Source: Crocinitomicaceae bacterium (GTDB taxonomy: Bacteria; Bacteroidota; Bacteroidia; Flavobacteriales_D; Crocinitomicaceae). From it: a DNA stretch of 39,787 nucleotides. The position numbers and the translations under genes are program-made. The DNA is taken from contig JAIPAL010000017.1 of assembly GCA_021740085.1 (NCBI GenBank), positions 1 to 39,787 of the forward strand, given 5' to 3'. Shown one piece after another: positions 1 to 8,433 of the stretch. The stretch's first letter is position 1. Each line of letters opens with the position of its first letter. The notes under the pieces were generated by a model. The model was not told where the DNA came from and did not search any database. It was given only the letters and a program-made list of their open reading frames with translations.

Positions 1-1077
1 CAACTTTTCCTTTTGGAATGGCTGAGAATCAATTAAGGATTTAAATGCCGCCAACAAACCCGCTTCGTCTTTAGCTTGAATTAGAATACCATTCGATTCA
101 ATTACATATTCAGGAATCCCATTTACGGCGGTAGCAATTACTGGAATTCCAGCCATAAAAGCTTCAGGGATGACGCAGGGGAAATTTTCAAAGTTGCTAA
201 ATAAGATAAGGGCTCGGCATGTCTTTAAAAAATTAGCAATTTCCTGAGTTGTCATCGTTGGATAAAAGAAAACAAAGGAGTTTAACACGCCTAATTCACG
301 CGCCAATTGATGTGCTTTGGAAACATCGCCGTCGCTGATAATATGAAATGAAAAATTAGCATTTTCACTACTCAATTGCTTTACGGTTCTGATGATACCC
401 AAGAGATTTTTCGCAGGCTCAAAAGCATTTGAAATATGAACAAATTTATTGGTGACATCAAGTTCTTCAGAAGGAATAAAAATACTTTCATTAACCACAT
501 TTGGAATCACCTTAATCGTACTATTTGGAGATAGCTTTTTTAATCTATTACCTAAATCGTTGCTTACTGGCATCACGCAATCTGAAGCATTAAGGACTTT
601 CTTCGCCATCCAAATGACTTTTCGAGAATAAGAATTTGATCCGTTTTGGAAGCCACTTGCATGTTCACTTATGACGAAAGGAGTTCCTGTTTTTCTTTTG
701 AATTTCAAAGCAAAATACCCAAGCGGATAAATAACATTCAGATGAACAATATCAGGGGGACCAACTAGTTGATTAACTCTCTTCATCCCAACGTCAAATG
801 CCTTTCTGTAAGATAAAAATGACCTTAACTTGGAGAATGATAAAAAGCCAGCCTTCTTTTTTGGAAAGTAAACTAAGACCTCGTTCATTTCTCCCCTCCT
901 ATTTTCAACAATTTCAATTGAATGAATTGTTTCGTCTGCAACAATTGCTAATACTACGACTTCATTTAATAGGGAAGCCGCCTCTGCATGTTTCTGAACG
1001 AAATTACCAAGCGTTGTATTCCTACGGTTGGGATACCAAGAGCATAAAAACAGGACTTTTTTTCCTTGATTTGACAT
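1..1077 (-). CDS. GT4-family glycosyltransferase (3' end beyond the window)
   Basis: Reading the minus strand from the ATG at 1077 gives 359 uninterrupted codons that run off the left edge, so the C-terminus is missing. The start (MSNQGKKVLFLCSWYPNRR) has the usual N-terminal beta strand of a GT-B fold. A conserved EHASGF stretch lies near residue 140. Near residue 315 is the retaining-GT motif E-x7-E (E-NFPCVIP-E) followed by AFMAGIPVIAT and NGIPEYV, where family 4 enzymes bind the nucleotide-sugar phosphate. It probably transfers a sugar to a surface polysaccharide or glycolipid at the inner face of the membrane; donor and acceptor cannot be told. It begins 4 bp after the cysteine desulfurase stop on the same strand, so co-transcription is likely although no functional link is evident. 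Family assignment is firm, role is open. Confidence 0.88.
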   Translation of the reverse strand, partial: MSNQGKKVLFLCSWYPNRRNTTLGNFVQKHAEAASLLNEVVVLAIVADETIHSIEIVENRRGEMNEVLVYFPKKKAGFLSFSKLRSFLSYRKAFDVGMKRVNQLVGPPDIVHLNVIYPLGYFALKFKRKTGTPFVISEHASGFQNGSNSYSRKVIWMAKKVLNASDCVMPVSNDLGNRLKKLSPNSTIKVIPNVVNESIFIPSEELDVTNKFVHISNAFEPAKNLLGIIRTVKQLSSENANFSFHIISDGDVSKAHQLARELGVLNSFVFFYPTMTTQEIANFLKTCRALILFSNFENFPCVIPEAFMAGIPVIATAVNGIPEYVIESNGILIQAKDEAGLLAAFKSLIDSQPFQKEKL

Positions 1078-1081
1078 TTAC

Positions 1082-2221
1082 TTAAACCAAGATGGTTTGA
1101 AATACAATTTTAACCTGCGCAAGGGTGTAATCTATCTCTTCTTTCGTAGTATAATGGGAAAATGAAAAACGGACATTTGGTCGTGTCATGTCTGCTTTTA
1201 TACCGCTTAATACATGAGACCCTGTCGAGGCGCCTGATGAACAAGCACTACCACCACTTACGGCAATCCCTTTCAAGTCTAAGGTAAATAATACCATGGA
1301 CGCTTTTTCTGTTGGTGGGAAGCAAACGTTTAGTACCGTGTAAAGCGATTTATCATTAGCCGTTTCTCCATGAAATGAGACACCTGGTATCGTAGCCGTC
1401 AATTGTTCGATCATATACGATTTTAAACCTTGTACATGGGCCTGATGAGCGGCTAGATTCTCGTAAGCTAAGTCAAATGCTTTTGATAAACCTACAATTC
1501 CAGCGATGTTTTCTGTGCCTCCTCGTAAACCTCGTTCTTGAGCACCCCCATAAATAAAAGGGGCTACTTTGGTCGCTTTATTGACATAAAGAAAACCCAC
1601 TCCTTTTGGCCCATGAAATTTATGTGCCGCACAGGTGATAAAGTCAATGCCCAACTCATTCAAATCAAACGAATAATGACCCATTGTTTGAACCGTATCC
1701 GAATGGAAATAAGCACCATGTTTACGGCAAATCAATCCAATTTCTTTCAATGGAATCATTGTTGATATTTCATTGTTGGCGTGCATCAAGGAAACCAAGG
1801 TGGGAGTAGTATCAGCCAATAAGTCGGAAAGCTCATTTAGATCAATGTTACCCTTTTCATCTACTGAAAGATTAGTAATAATGGTGCCGAACTTTACATA
1901 CAATGATTCTGCAGTATGCCCTACCGCATGGTGTTCAATGTGGGTTGTTATGATACGCTTTACTCCTAGTTTCTCAACAGCAGCATAAAGCGCCATGTTG
2001 TCCGCTTCCGTACCTCCCGAAGTAAAAATGAGTTCTGAAGATTGGCAATTTAACCAGCGAGCGATGGAACGCCTGGAGTTTTCTAATAATGCTTTCGAAT
2101 TGCGACCAAAATAATGGGCAGAAGACGCATTTCCAAAATTTTCTTGATAAACATCAACCATTGCCGCTATAACTTCTGGCGCCATCGGTGTAGTTGCTGC
2201 ATTATCTAAATAAACACGCAT
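1082..2221 (-). CDS. Cysteine desulfurase (NifS/IscS family)
   Basis: A PLP enzyme of 379 residues that takes sulfur from L-cysteine, leaving alanine and an enzyme persulfide for Fe-S cluster or thio-cofactor assembly. Visible motifs: start YLDNAATTPM; SGGTEADNMAL (residues 68-78); HIEHHAV (94-100), which carries the PLP-stacking histidine; HSDTVQ (173-178); the PLP lysine K201 in AAHKFHGPKG; RGGTEN (233-238); and catalytic C327 in SGGSACSSGA. The length fits the NifS/IscS class. It starts 38 bp after the persulfide dioxygenase-rhodanese gene on the same strand, so its persulfide chemistry may be tied to that operon. It could equally be the general IscS-like enzyme of the cell; the window does not separate the two. 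No iscU or suf genes are adjacent. Confidence 0.95.
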   Translation of the reverse strand: MRVYLDNAATTPMAPEVIAAMVDVYQENFGNASSAHYFGRNSKALLENSRRSIARWLNCQSSELIFTSGGTEADNMALYAAVEKLGVKRIITTHIEHHAVGHTAESLYVKFGTIITNLSVDEKGNIDLNELSDLLADTTPTLVSLMHANNEISTMIPLKEIGLICRKHGAYFHSDTVQTMGHYSFDLNELGIDFITCAAHKFHGPKGVGFLYVNKATKVAPFIYGGAQERGLRGGTENIAGIVGLSKAFDLAYENLAAHQAHVQGLKSYMIEQLTATIPGVSFHGETANDKSLYTVLNVCFPPTEKASMVLFTLDLKGIAVSGGSACSSGASTGSHVLSGIKADMTRPNVRFSFSHYTTKEEIDYTLAQVKIVFQTILV

Positions 2222-2259
2222 GGTTATCGTTTAGGAAGCGAAGATACACATTTTATTCC

Positions 2260-3654
2260 TTAAGATTGAGTTGAGGCGCAAGCGACTGTTACTTTCGGAA
2301 GGTCAGTTTTCGCCAAAGCAGCATAACCGCCAATAACGTCTTTTATTCCTTCGAAACCACGAGCTTTTAAAATCGAGGCCGCAATCATGCTCCTGTAACC
2401 ACCGCCGCAAAGCAGCACAAGTTCTTTATCCTTAGGGAATTCGGCCATACGTTCGTTAATAAAATCAAGAGGAATACTAGGCACATCTGCCAAATGCTCC
2501 GATTCGTATTCACCTGGTTTCCGTACATCGATCAAAAGTTCATTGACAGCTAATCCTTGCTCCACCTGGCTGGCCTCTAACCTACCGATGCTGTCAAGAC
2601 TATCGTTCCACACACGAATCCCTCCATCCAAATATCCCCTTACGTTGTCGTATCCAACGCGAGCCAAACGACGTACCGTTTCTTCCTCCTTGCCATCTGG
2701 TGTAACTAAAATAATTTCCTGTGCAACATCGGGAATCAAAGCCCCAACCCAAGGAGCAAATTGACCTTCCAAGCCAATAAAAATACTTCCCGGAATAAAT
2801 CCTTGAGCAAATTCGGCAGCAGGGCGCGTATCCAAAATCAATGCTTCAGGAGCCAAAGAGGTGAATTGATCCCGACTCAAGGCCTTTAATCCACGAGCCA
2901 TTACGTCATGAATGGAATCATATCCCTTTTTATTCATTGCTACGTTCATCCCAAAATAACTGGGTGGTGGCAATAAACCGTCTGTCAATTCTTTAATGAA
3001 AGTACTTCGGTCCATGTCTGACCTCAAGGCATAATTGACCTTTTTTTGATTCCCGAGGGTATCAAAGGTTTCTTTAGACATATTTTTACCACAAGCACTC
3101 CCCGCTCCATGTGCTGGATACACAGTAACTGAATCCGGAAGTATCATAATTTTAGACCGTAGGGAATCATATAGTAAACCCGCCAAATCTTCCTGTGTCA
3201 TAGTCGCTGCTTTTTGCGCTAAGTCTGGTCGACCCACATCACCAATAAACAAGGTGTCACCGGAGAATAAAGCTTCGGGATCTTCTTCCGCATTATACAA
3301 CAAAAAACAGGTGCTTTCCATGGTATGACCAGGCGTATGCAACACTTCCATTTTTAAAGCTCCGAAGTGTAAAAATTCACCGTCTTTAGCGCTATGGAAA
3401 TCAAAACTAGGACTTGCATTTGGACCATAAACAATAGTAGCGCCCGTTGCTTTCGCTAAATCAACATGACCACTTACAAAATCAGCGTGGAAATGCGTTT
3501 CCAAAATATATTTAATTTGAACGCCGTCTCTTTCTGCGCGTGCTAAATATGGTTCAATTTCTCTTAATGGATCAATTATTACAGCCTCATTATCGGAAAC
3601 CAAATAATAAGCACCTTGTGCTAAACATCCTGTATAAATTTGTTCGATTTTCAT
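2260..3654 (-). CDS. CstB-like persulfide dioxygenase with two rhodanese domains
   Basis: A 464-residue three-part protein. Residues 1-210 are an ETHE1-type metallo-beta-lactamase fold: the THFHADF motif (H54, H56, D58), H110 in HTPGH and D133 in SGDT are the expected residues, with H54, H110 and D133 likely binding a single non-haem iron. Residues 265-355 are a rhodanese domain that lacks a cysteine where the active loop should be (ILVTPDGKEEE), so it is probably inactive. Residues 370-452 are a second rhodanese with an intact loop, C416-GGGY-R421. This architecture matches staphylococcal CstB, which oxidises persulfides to thiosulfate or sulfite. The neighbouring TSUP exporter, 30 bp upstream, fits export of the sulfite or related product. 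Likely cytoplasmic, as no signal peptide is seen. The function is inferred from architecture. Confidence 0.9.
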   Translation of the reverse strand: MKIEQIYTGCLAQGAYYLVSDNEAVIIDPLREIEPYLARAERDGVQIKYILETHFHADFVSGHVDLAKATGATIVYGPNASPSFDFHSAKDGEFLHFGALKMEVLHTPGHTMESTCFLLYNAEEDPEALFSGDTLFIGDVGRPDLAQKAATMTQEDLAGLLYDSLRSKIMILPDSVTVYPAHGAGSACGKNMSKETFDTLGNQKKVNYALRSDMDRSTFIKELTDGLLPPPSYFGMNVAMNKKGYDSIHDVMARGLKALSRDQFTSLAPEALILDTRPAAEFAQGFIPGSIFIGLEGQFAPWVGALIPDVAQEIILVTPDGKEEETVRRLARVGYDNVRGYLDGGIRVWNDSLDSIGRLEASQVEQGLAVNELLIDVRKPGEYESEHLADVPSIPLDFINERMAEFPKDKELVLLCGGGYRSMIAASILKARGFEGIKDVIGGYAALAKTDLPKVTVACASTQS

Positions 3655-3684
3655 GTTCTGAGGTTTTTTTACAAAGTTAAAAAA

Positions 3685-4500
3685 TTAGTGGGTTTTTATC
3701 AAAAAGGCAGCTAAAACTATATAAACTGCCATCAATAAAACAAAATAGCCAAAGTACTTTTTCAGTTTGGAACCTTCTATTTTGGTGCCTAAAAGCAGCC
3801 CAATAAAAATACCAATTATTGAAGCGCCCGATACATAGAAGAGAAGTGCCCAATCTATTTTAGGATACTGTTGAAAATTACCTAAAAATCCTACAGAAGC
3901 ATTTAAGGCGATAATCAATAAAGAGGTTCCCACCGCTTTCTTCATAGGCAAACGCATGAGATTAATTAAAACAGGAATAATAACAAATCCTCCACCAGCG
4001 CCAATTAAGCCAGCTAACAGACCCACAAGAAGTCCTTGAATTATTAATTTTGTCACTAAAGGAAACCAATGGGTGTTTTGAGAAAGCGGGAGCTCCTTTG
4101 GGGAATCACTTCTAATCATCTTATAAGCTGCCATCAACATGACCAAAGAAAATAGTAACAAGAGATAAATGTCTTTTGAAAACGAAAACCCACCTAACGA
4201 AAACAATTCATTGGGCAACAAAGGCATGATATAATTCCTCGTTAAATAAATACTAATAATGGAAGGAACTCCAAAAAGAAAAGCAGCCCGATAATCGATA
4301 TTTCTATGATAAGCAGCCTTCCCCGCTCCAACTACCGAAGTAATACCTACAATAAATAAAGAATACAAAATGGCCAATTCTGTTGGAACATGAAAAATGT
4401 ATACCAATATGGGTAAGGTCAAAATTGACCCTCCGCTTCCGATCAAGCCCAAGGTTAAACCAATAAAAAGCGCAGCAATGATTCCAAATACAAATGCCAT
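3685..4500 (-). CDS. TSUP-family (TauE/SafE) transporter, probable sulfite exporter
   Basis: A polytopic inner-membrane protein of 271 residues with about eight hydrophobic segments in two homologous halves. Each half opens with the family signature: GLTLGLIGSGGSILTLPIL near residues 16-34 and GLLAGLIGAGGGFVIIPVL near 160-178. TSUP proteins move sulfite, sulfoacetate or other sulfur anions. This is probably the first gene of a minus-strand operon with the persulfide dioxygenase-rhodanese and cysteine desulfurase, which supports a role in exporting a product of sulfide oxidation. No clear TAnnTTTG promoter was found in the divergent spacer upstream (4501-4699). The substrate is an inference from neighbours. 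Confidence 0.9.
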   Translation of the reverse strand: MAFVFGIIAALFIGLTLGLIGSGGSILTLPILVYIFHVPTELAILYSLFIVGITSVVGAGKAAYHRNIDYRAAFLFGVPSIISIYLTRNYIMPLLPNELFSLGGFSFSKDIYLLLLFSLVMLMAAYKMIRSDSPKELPLSQNTHWFPLVTKLIIQGLLVGLLAGLIGAGGGFVIIPVLINLMRLPMKKAVGTSLLIIALNASVGFLGNFQQYPKIDWALLFYVSGASIIGIFIGLLLGTKIEGSKLKKYFGYFVLLMAVYIVLAAFLIKTH

Positions 4501-4624
4501 CTATAGTATTTTCAACAAAGGTGACTATAATTTGAGGATTAGTATGTAATGAATGTTACACAGGGGGAGTAATTCACTTTTCAAGAGTTTTGGGCCATTA
4601 CATGGGATTTGTTGAATAATGTTG

Positions 4625-4632
4625 TACTTTTG
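4625..4632 (+). promoter_or_regulatory. Candidate -7 promoter element (TACTTTTG) for the DEAD-box gene
   Basis: Exact match to the Bacteroidota -7 consensus TAnnTTTG, 67 bp before the helicase ATG. It predicts a leader of about 60 nt. No well-spaced TTG (-33 element) is evident. The rest of the 4501-4699 spacer shows no gene. Confidence 0.5.
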
Positions 4633-4699
4633 TACTTTAAATACAGTTCTTTTGATTAAAAAGTTGTCCCAGGAATTGTAGATCACTTAAACAATTCGA

Positions 4700-5821
4700 A
4701 TGAATTTTGAACAACTTGGGGTCATTCCCACGATTTTAACCGCAATCGAAAAACAAGGTTACACACAAGCAACTCCTATCCAAGAAAAATCTATTCCTAT
4801 CGTCTTAAATCGCAGTGACTTAATTGGTTGCGCACAAACAGGCACAGGAAAAACAGCCGCTTTTTCGATTCCAATTTTACAATTATTATACGAAAGTCCT
4901 GAAAGAAAAAAACATGGGAAAATTCGTTCCTTGATTGTAACACCAACCAGAGAATTAGCCATACAAATTGGAGAAAGCATTAAACTTTACGGACAAGGAC
5001 TCAATATTCGTCATGCCGTTATTTTTGGTGGAGTATCACAACACAATCAAGTCAATCAATTAAAATCTCATGTAGATATTCTTATCGCTACACCAGGACG
5101 TTTATTGGATCTCATTCAACAAGGTTTTGTGAAATTGAGCGATTTGGAAATCTTTGTTTTGGATGAAGCAGACAGAATGCTAGACATGGGTTTTATTCAT
5201 GACATTAAAAAAATCATCAAATTACTACCACAAAAAAGACAAAATTTATTTTTCTCAGCAACCATGCCGAAAGAAATTATTGGTCTAGCGAATACTATCT
5301 TAACGGATCCAAAAATGGTAGAAGTTACTCCAATTGCCTCTACTTCAGATTTAATTGAGCAACACATTTATCACGTTGATGCAGATGAAAAGAAAAATCT
5401 TTTAATCGAGTTAGTAAAAGCACAACCAACTGAGGCAAGGGTTTTAGTATTCACTAGAACGAAACACGGTGCTGATAAAGTGGTGAAGTTTCTCCAAAAA
5501 GTGCAAATAAAATCGGCAGCAATTCATGGAAATAAATCGCAAAATGCACGTCAAAATGCATTAAATGATTTTAAAAACAACAACCTAAAAGTATTGGTTG
5601 CCACAGACATCGCAGCACGCGGTATCGATATCGATGATTTAGAGATGGTATTGAATTATGAAATTCCTAATATTCCAGAAACGTATGTTCATCGCATCGG
5701 TAGAACAGGACGTGCAGGCGTTAAAGGCGTGGCGATATCATTCTGTGATCAAACGGAAAAGAATTATGTTAAGCTCATCCAGAAACTTACTAAAAAAGAC
5801 CTTGTCGTAAAAAAGGCTTAA
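4700..5821 (+). CDS. DEAD-box ATP-dependent RNA helicase (RhlE-like)
   Basis: A cytoplasmic RNA helicase core of 373 residues that unwinds structured RNA using ATP, in ribosome assembly, mRNA turnover or cold adaptation. All core motifs are present in order: Q motif GYTQATPIQ (20-28), motif I AQTGTGKT (45-52, K51), Ia PTRELA (82-87), TPGR (131-134), DEAD (155-158), SAT (186-188), VATDIAARGID (300-310) and HRIGRTGR (331-338). The protein ends soon after motif VI with a short basic tail (KKDLVVKKA) and has no long C-terminal RNA-binding extension, so it is a minimal RhlE-type protein. It has a candidate promoter 67 bp upstream and is followed 36 bp later by the flavin reductase gene. Which helicase subfamily it belongs to cannot be settled by eye. 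Confidence 0.95.
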   Translation: MNFEQLGVIPTILTAIEKQGYTQATPIQEKSIPIVLNRSDLIGCAQTGTGKTAAFSIPILQLLYESPERKKHGKIRSLIVTPTRELAIQIGESIKLYGQGLNIRHAVIFGGVSQHNQVNQLKSHVDILIATPGRLLDLIQQGFVKLSDLEIFVLDEADRMLDMGFIHDIKKIIKLLPQKRQNLFFSATMPKEIIGLANTILTDPKMVEVTPIASTSDLIEQHIYHVDADEKKNLLIELVKAQPTEARVLVFTRTKHGADKVVKFLQKVQIKSAAIHGNKSQNARQNALNDFKNNNLKVLVATDIAARGIDIDDLEMVLNYEIPNIPETYVHRIGRTGRAGVKGVAISFCDQTEKNYVKLIQKLTKKDLVVKKA

Positions 5822-5857
5822 TACAAAACTTTTTTAGTTTGATTTTGTTTTGGTTTT

Positions 5858-6505
5858 ATGGATGTAAAATCATTTGATAAATCAGATTTCTTAAATTTCG
5901 AGAATCGATACAATGCAGTTTTTTTTAATTCCTTATCAGGGATTAAGAATGTCTGTCTTATTGGTACGAAAGATGAGGCAGGTCAGAGTAATCTTGCGAT
6001 ATTTAATTCACTAATTCATATCGGGTCAAATCCTCCGCTTCTAGGTTTTATGACTCGCCCAGACCTTGTTGATCGACATACTTTACAAAATATTTTGAGC
6101 ACAAAAGAGTATACGATTAATCTATTGGTAAAAGGTATGGAGGAAAAGGCACACCAAACCTCAGCGCGCTACCCCAAAAATATTTCAGAGTTTGATGCTT
6201 GTGGATTAACCGAAACCTATTTAGACGATTGTAAAGCGCCATTTGTTGAAGAATCCTCTGTAAAAATTGGAATGACATTCCGTGAAAAAATAGACATCCA
6301 AAGCAATGGAACGCATCTTATAGTTGGAGAAATCACTAAGATTCAATTTCCGGAGTTAATTCTTAAAAAAGACGGATTCATTGACTTAGCAGCAGTTGAA
6401 ACAATAGCTTCAAGTGGTGTTGATGCCTATTACTCGGTAAAACTACTTGCTAGATATCAGTATGCAAAAGCAAATCAAGCACTTAAAAAACTAGAAAATG
6501 ATTGA
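5858..6505 (+). CDS. Flavin reductase-like FMN-binding split-barrel protein
   Basis: A 215-residue cytoplasmic protein of the flavin reductase-like (split-barrel, COG1853) family. Features typical of the family: SLSGIKNVCLIGTKDEAGQSN near residues 25-45, where FMN phosphate contacts occur; the strand NPPLLGFMTRP near 57-67; and KEYTINLL near 83-90. Members reduce or merely bind flavin; substrate and partner are unknown. Its last 8 bases overlap the start of the TIGR03643-type gene, indicating translational coupling. I recall this pair often sitting beside cryptochrome/photolyase genes in Flavobacteriia, but no photolyase is present here, so that association is only a hint. Confidence 0.85.
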   Translation: MDVKSFDKSDFLNFENRYNAVFFNSLSGIKNVCLIGTKDEAGQSNLAIFNSLIHIGSNPPLLGFMTRPDLVDRHTLQNILSTKEYTINLLVKGMEEKAHQTSARYPKNISEFDACGLTETYLDDCKAPFVEESSVKIGMTFREKIDIQSNGTHLIVGEITKIQFPELILKKDGFIDLAAVETIASSGVDAYYSVKLLARYQYAKANQALKKLEND

Positions 6506-6848
6506 TAACTATTGTCATTATAGCGATTTACCTTCCGTTGAAGCCTACAGAAAACCAGAAGCACTTGCGTCTCCGACCCTATTAACAGAGGTTGATATAG
6601 ATCGAATTATCGAAATGGCATGGGAAGACCGCACCCCTTTTGATGCCATTAAAATACAGTTCGGTTTGAATGAACAAGGTGTGAGGAACCTTATGCGGAA
6701 AGAACTAAAAGCAAGTAGTTACCGACGATGGAGAGAACGCGTAGAAAGTTGTAAAACCAAACACAATAAAACAAGAGTAGAGCAAATTGATAGATTTAAA
6801 TCTTCCTCGCAACGCACAATTAGCAATAATAAAATCTCGAAACGCTAA
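6498..6848 (+). CDS. TIGR03643/DUF2805-type small conserved protein
   Basis: A 116-residue protein. Residues about 30-90 contain the family core: DIDRIIEMAWEDRTPFDAI, then QFGLNEQGVRNLMRKEL and SSYRRWRERV, which reads as a short helix-turn-helix-like segment followed by a basic stretch. The C-terminal tail is rich in Lys, Arg, Ser and Asn. The family has no assigned biochemical role; the basic helical core makes nucleic-acid binding conceivable, but that is inference. Its ATG at 6498 lies inside the end of the flavin reductase gene (8-bp overlap), so both are probably made together. It ends 20 bp before the convergent MBL-like gene. Confidence 0.8.
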   Translation: MIDNYCHYSDLPSVEAYRKPEALASPTLLTEVDIDRIIEMAWEDRTPFDAIKIQFGLNEQGVRNLMRKELKASSYRRWRERVESCKTKHNKTRVEQIDRFKSSSQRTISNNKISKR

Positions 6849-6868
6849 TTAGCAGCGTCCTTTGGTAA

Positions 6869-7573
6869 TTATTGAATAAAATCAAAAGATTCGCCTGTTT
6901 TTAGGAATTTAATCTGGGGATGATTTTCCACATATTCCTTATTTGCAAAAAGTTCTACAACACCAGTTCCCAATTTTGCTTCATCGTGCGTATTGAGTAT
7001 CCACTTAGCGTGACAACTTTGAGCGAGCGTCAATAAATTTTTTAATCCTAAATTAACTGTTCCCCCTAACCAAAAAGGGAGTTTAAATAGCGTGCTTGTG
7101 CCAATGAGAACATCAACTTCAGCGGGTAACTTTTTGTTTTTTGTGCCATGGGGTGCAAACAGCACACTGGCATTTTTTGTTTTAAGGAAATAGGCATTAT
7201 GCACCAAATCTAGTAATCCACTAGGTTTATATCGTTGTATTTTAAATGGTGCTTGTTCTATTGGAATTACCTGCGAAAAATATCCCCAAGATTTTACTTT
7301 CCTTAATATAGAAGAGGTAGCGATAATGGTAGTAGTCGCTGGAAACTGTAATAATGTTTCTTTATTACAATGATCACTAAAGGAATGCGAAATAAAAATA
7401 GCATCAAAATATGGTAAATCTCCGATTTTTGGTTGACTCGTAACATGTCGTTGTGTCGAAAACCAAGGTGCTACGTCTACTTGTTGTGGAGTAAACCACG
7501 GATCAACCAAAAGTGAATATGAATCAAATTCCCATAACCAAGAATTATCATCATTCAACTTGGTGAATTTCAT
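6869..7573 (-). CDS. MBL-fold metallo-hydrolase-like protein with altered metal motif
   Basis: A 234-residue protein of the metallo-beta-lactamase superfamily (UlaG/COG2220-like group). The expected HxHxDH motif is present as SHSFSDHC: H63, D67 and H68 remain, but the second histidine is phenylalanine (F65). Other possible ligands are the His in APHGTK (near residue 142) and in NTHDEAKLG (near 197). The motif change may leave a mononuclear or non-catalytic site. The true start is taken as the ATG at 7573, which shares one base with the accD stop (TGATG); an in-frame TTG one codon earlier is less likely. It ends the fbaA-accD operon. The substrate is unknown. Confidence 0.75.
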   Translation of the reverse strand: MKFTKLNDDNSWLWEFDSYSLLVDPWFTPQQVDVAPWFSTQRHVTSQPKIGDLPYFDAIFISHSFSDHCNKETLLQFPATTTIIATSSILRKVKSWGYFSQVIPIEQAPFKIQRYKPSGLLDLVHNAYFLKTKNASVLFAPHGTKNKKLPAEVDVLIGTSTLFKLPFWLGGTVNLGLKNLLTLAQSCHAKWILNTHDEAKLGTGVVELFANKEYVENHPQIKFLKTGESFDFIQ

Positions 7574-8418
7574 CAATTCTTAAAAAACTTTAATGACATA
7601 GCTAACTTTTCTCTAATCTCAGTTCGATCAATAATGAAATCAAGAAAACCGTGTTCTAATAAAAACTCAGAGGTTTGAAAGCCACTTGGCAAGTCTCTTC
7701 CTATTGTTTCTTTAACAACACGAGGTCCTGCAAATGCAATTAATGCACCTGGTTCAGCGATGTTGATGTCTCCTAACATAGCGAAAGAAGCGGTCACTCC
7801 CCCCGTTGTTGGGTCTGTTAAATAGGAAATGTAAGGCAATCCAGCATCGGCTAATTGACCTAATTTACCAGAAACTTTTGCCATTTGCATCAGCGAGAAA
7901 CCCGCTTCCATCATTCTTGCTCCACCGGATTTAGAAATAATCATAAAGGGCGCCTTTATCTTTATCGCTTCATCAATCGCTCGTGCGATTTTTTCTCCCA
8001 TAACACTCCCCATGGACCCACCAATAAAAGCAAAATCCATCGCTGCAATAACAAAATCATGATTATCCAACTTGCCTTTGGCTGTGCGAATGGCATCTTT
8101 TAAACCTGTTGCTTTTTGAGAAGCGGCAACTCGCTCCTTGTAATTTTTAGTATCTGTAAATCCTAAGGGATCAGCAGAGCTTAAATTTTTATCTAATTCT
8201 GTGTATTTTCCATTATCAAAAATAACATCGAAATATTGTCCAGCACTTAAGCGTTCATGGTGAGAACAACGTGAACACACCCCATTGTTTTTAGCTAAAT
8301 CTTCGGATGTAAAAAGTGTTTTACAGTTCGAACATTTCACCCAATACCCTTCCGGTGTTTCTTTTTTATCACTTGTAGAAGTGGTAATCCCTTCTTTTTT
8401 TCTTGTAAACCAGCTCAT
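7573..8418 (-). CDS. accD: Acetyl-CoA carboxylase carboxyltransferase subunit beta
   Basis: The beta half of the carboxyltransferase that moves CO2 from carboxybiotin to acetyl-CoA, giving malonyl-CoA for fatty acid synthesis; cytoplasmic, partner of AccA. At 281 residues it has the normal length. The N-terminal zinc ribbon has C29-x2-C32 and C48-x2-C51. The crotonase-like core includes KSGGARMMEAGFSLMQMAK, SYLTDPTTGGVTASFAMLGD and AEPGALIAFAGPRV, all characteristic of AccD. It lies 15 bp after fbaA and shares a base with the next gene, so it is the middle of a three-gene minus-strand operon. I recall fba-accD adjacency as common in Bacteroidota. Confidence 0.97.
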   Translation of the reverse strand: MSWFTRKKEGITTSTSDKKETPEGYWVKCSNCKTLFTSEDLAKNNGVCSRCSHHERLSAGQYFDVIFDNGKYTELDKNLSSADPLGFTDTKNYKERVAASQKATGLKDAIRTAKGKLDNHDFVIAAMDFAFIGGSMGSVMGEKIARAIDEAIKIKAPFMIISKSGGARMMEAGFSLMQMAKVSGKLGQLADAGLPYISYLTDPTTGGVTASFAMLGDINIAEPGALIAFAGPRVVKETIGRDLPSGFQTSEFLLEHGFLDFIIDRTEIREKLAMSLKFFKN

Positions 8419-8433
8419 ATTTTTACAGCTATA

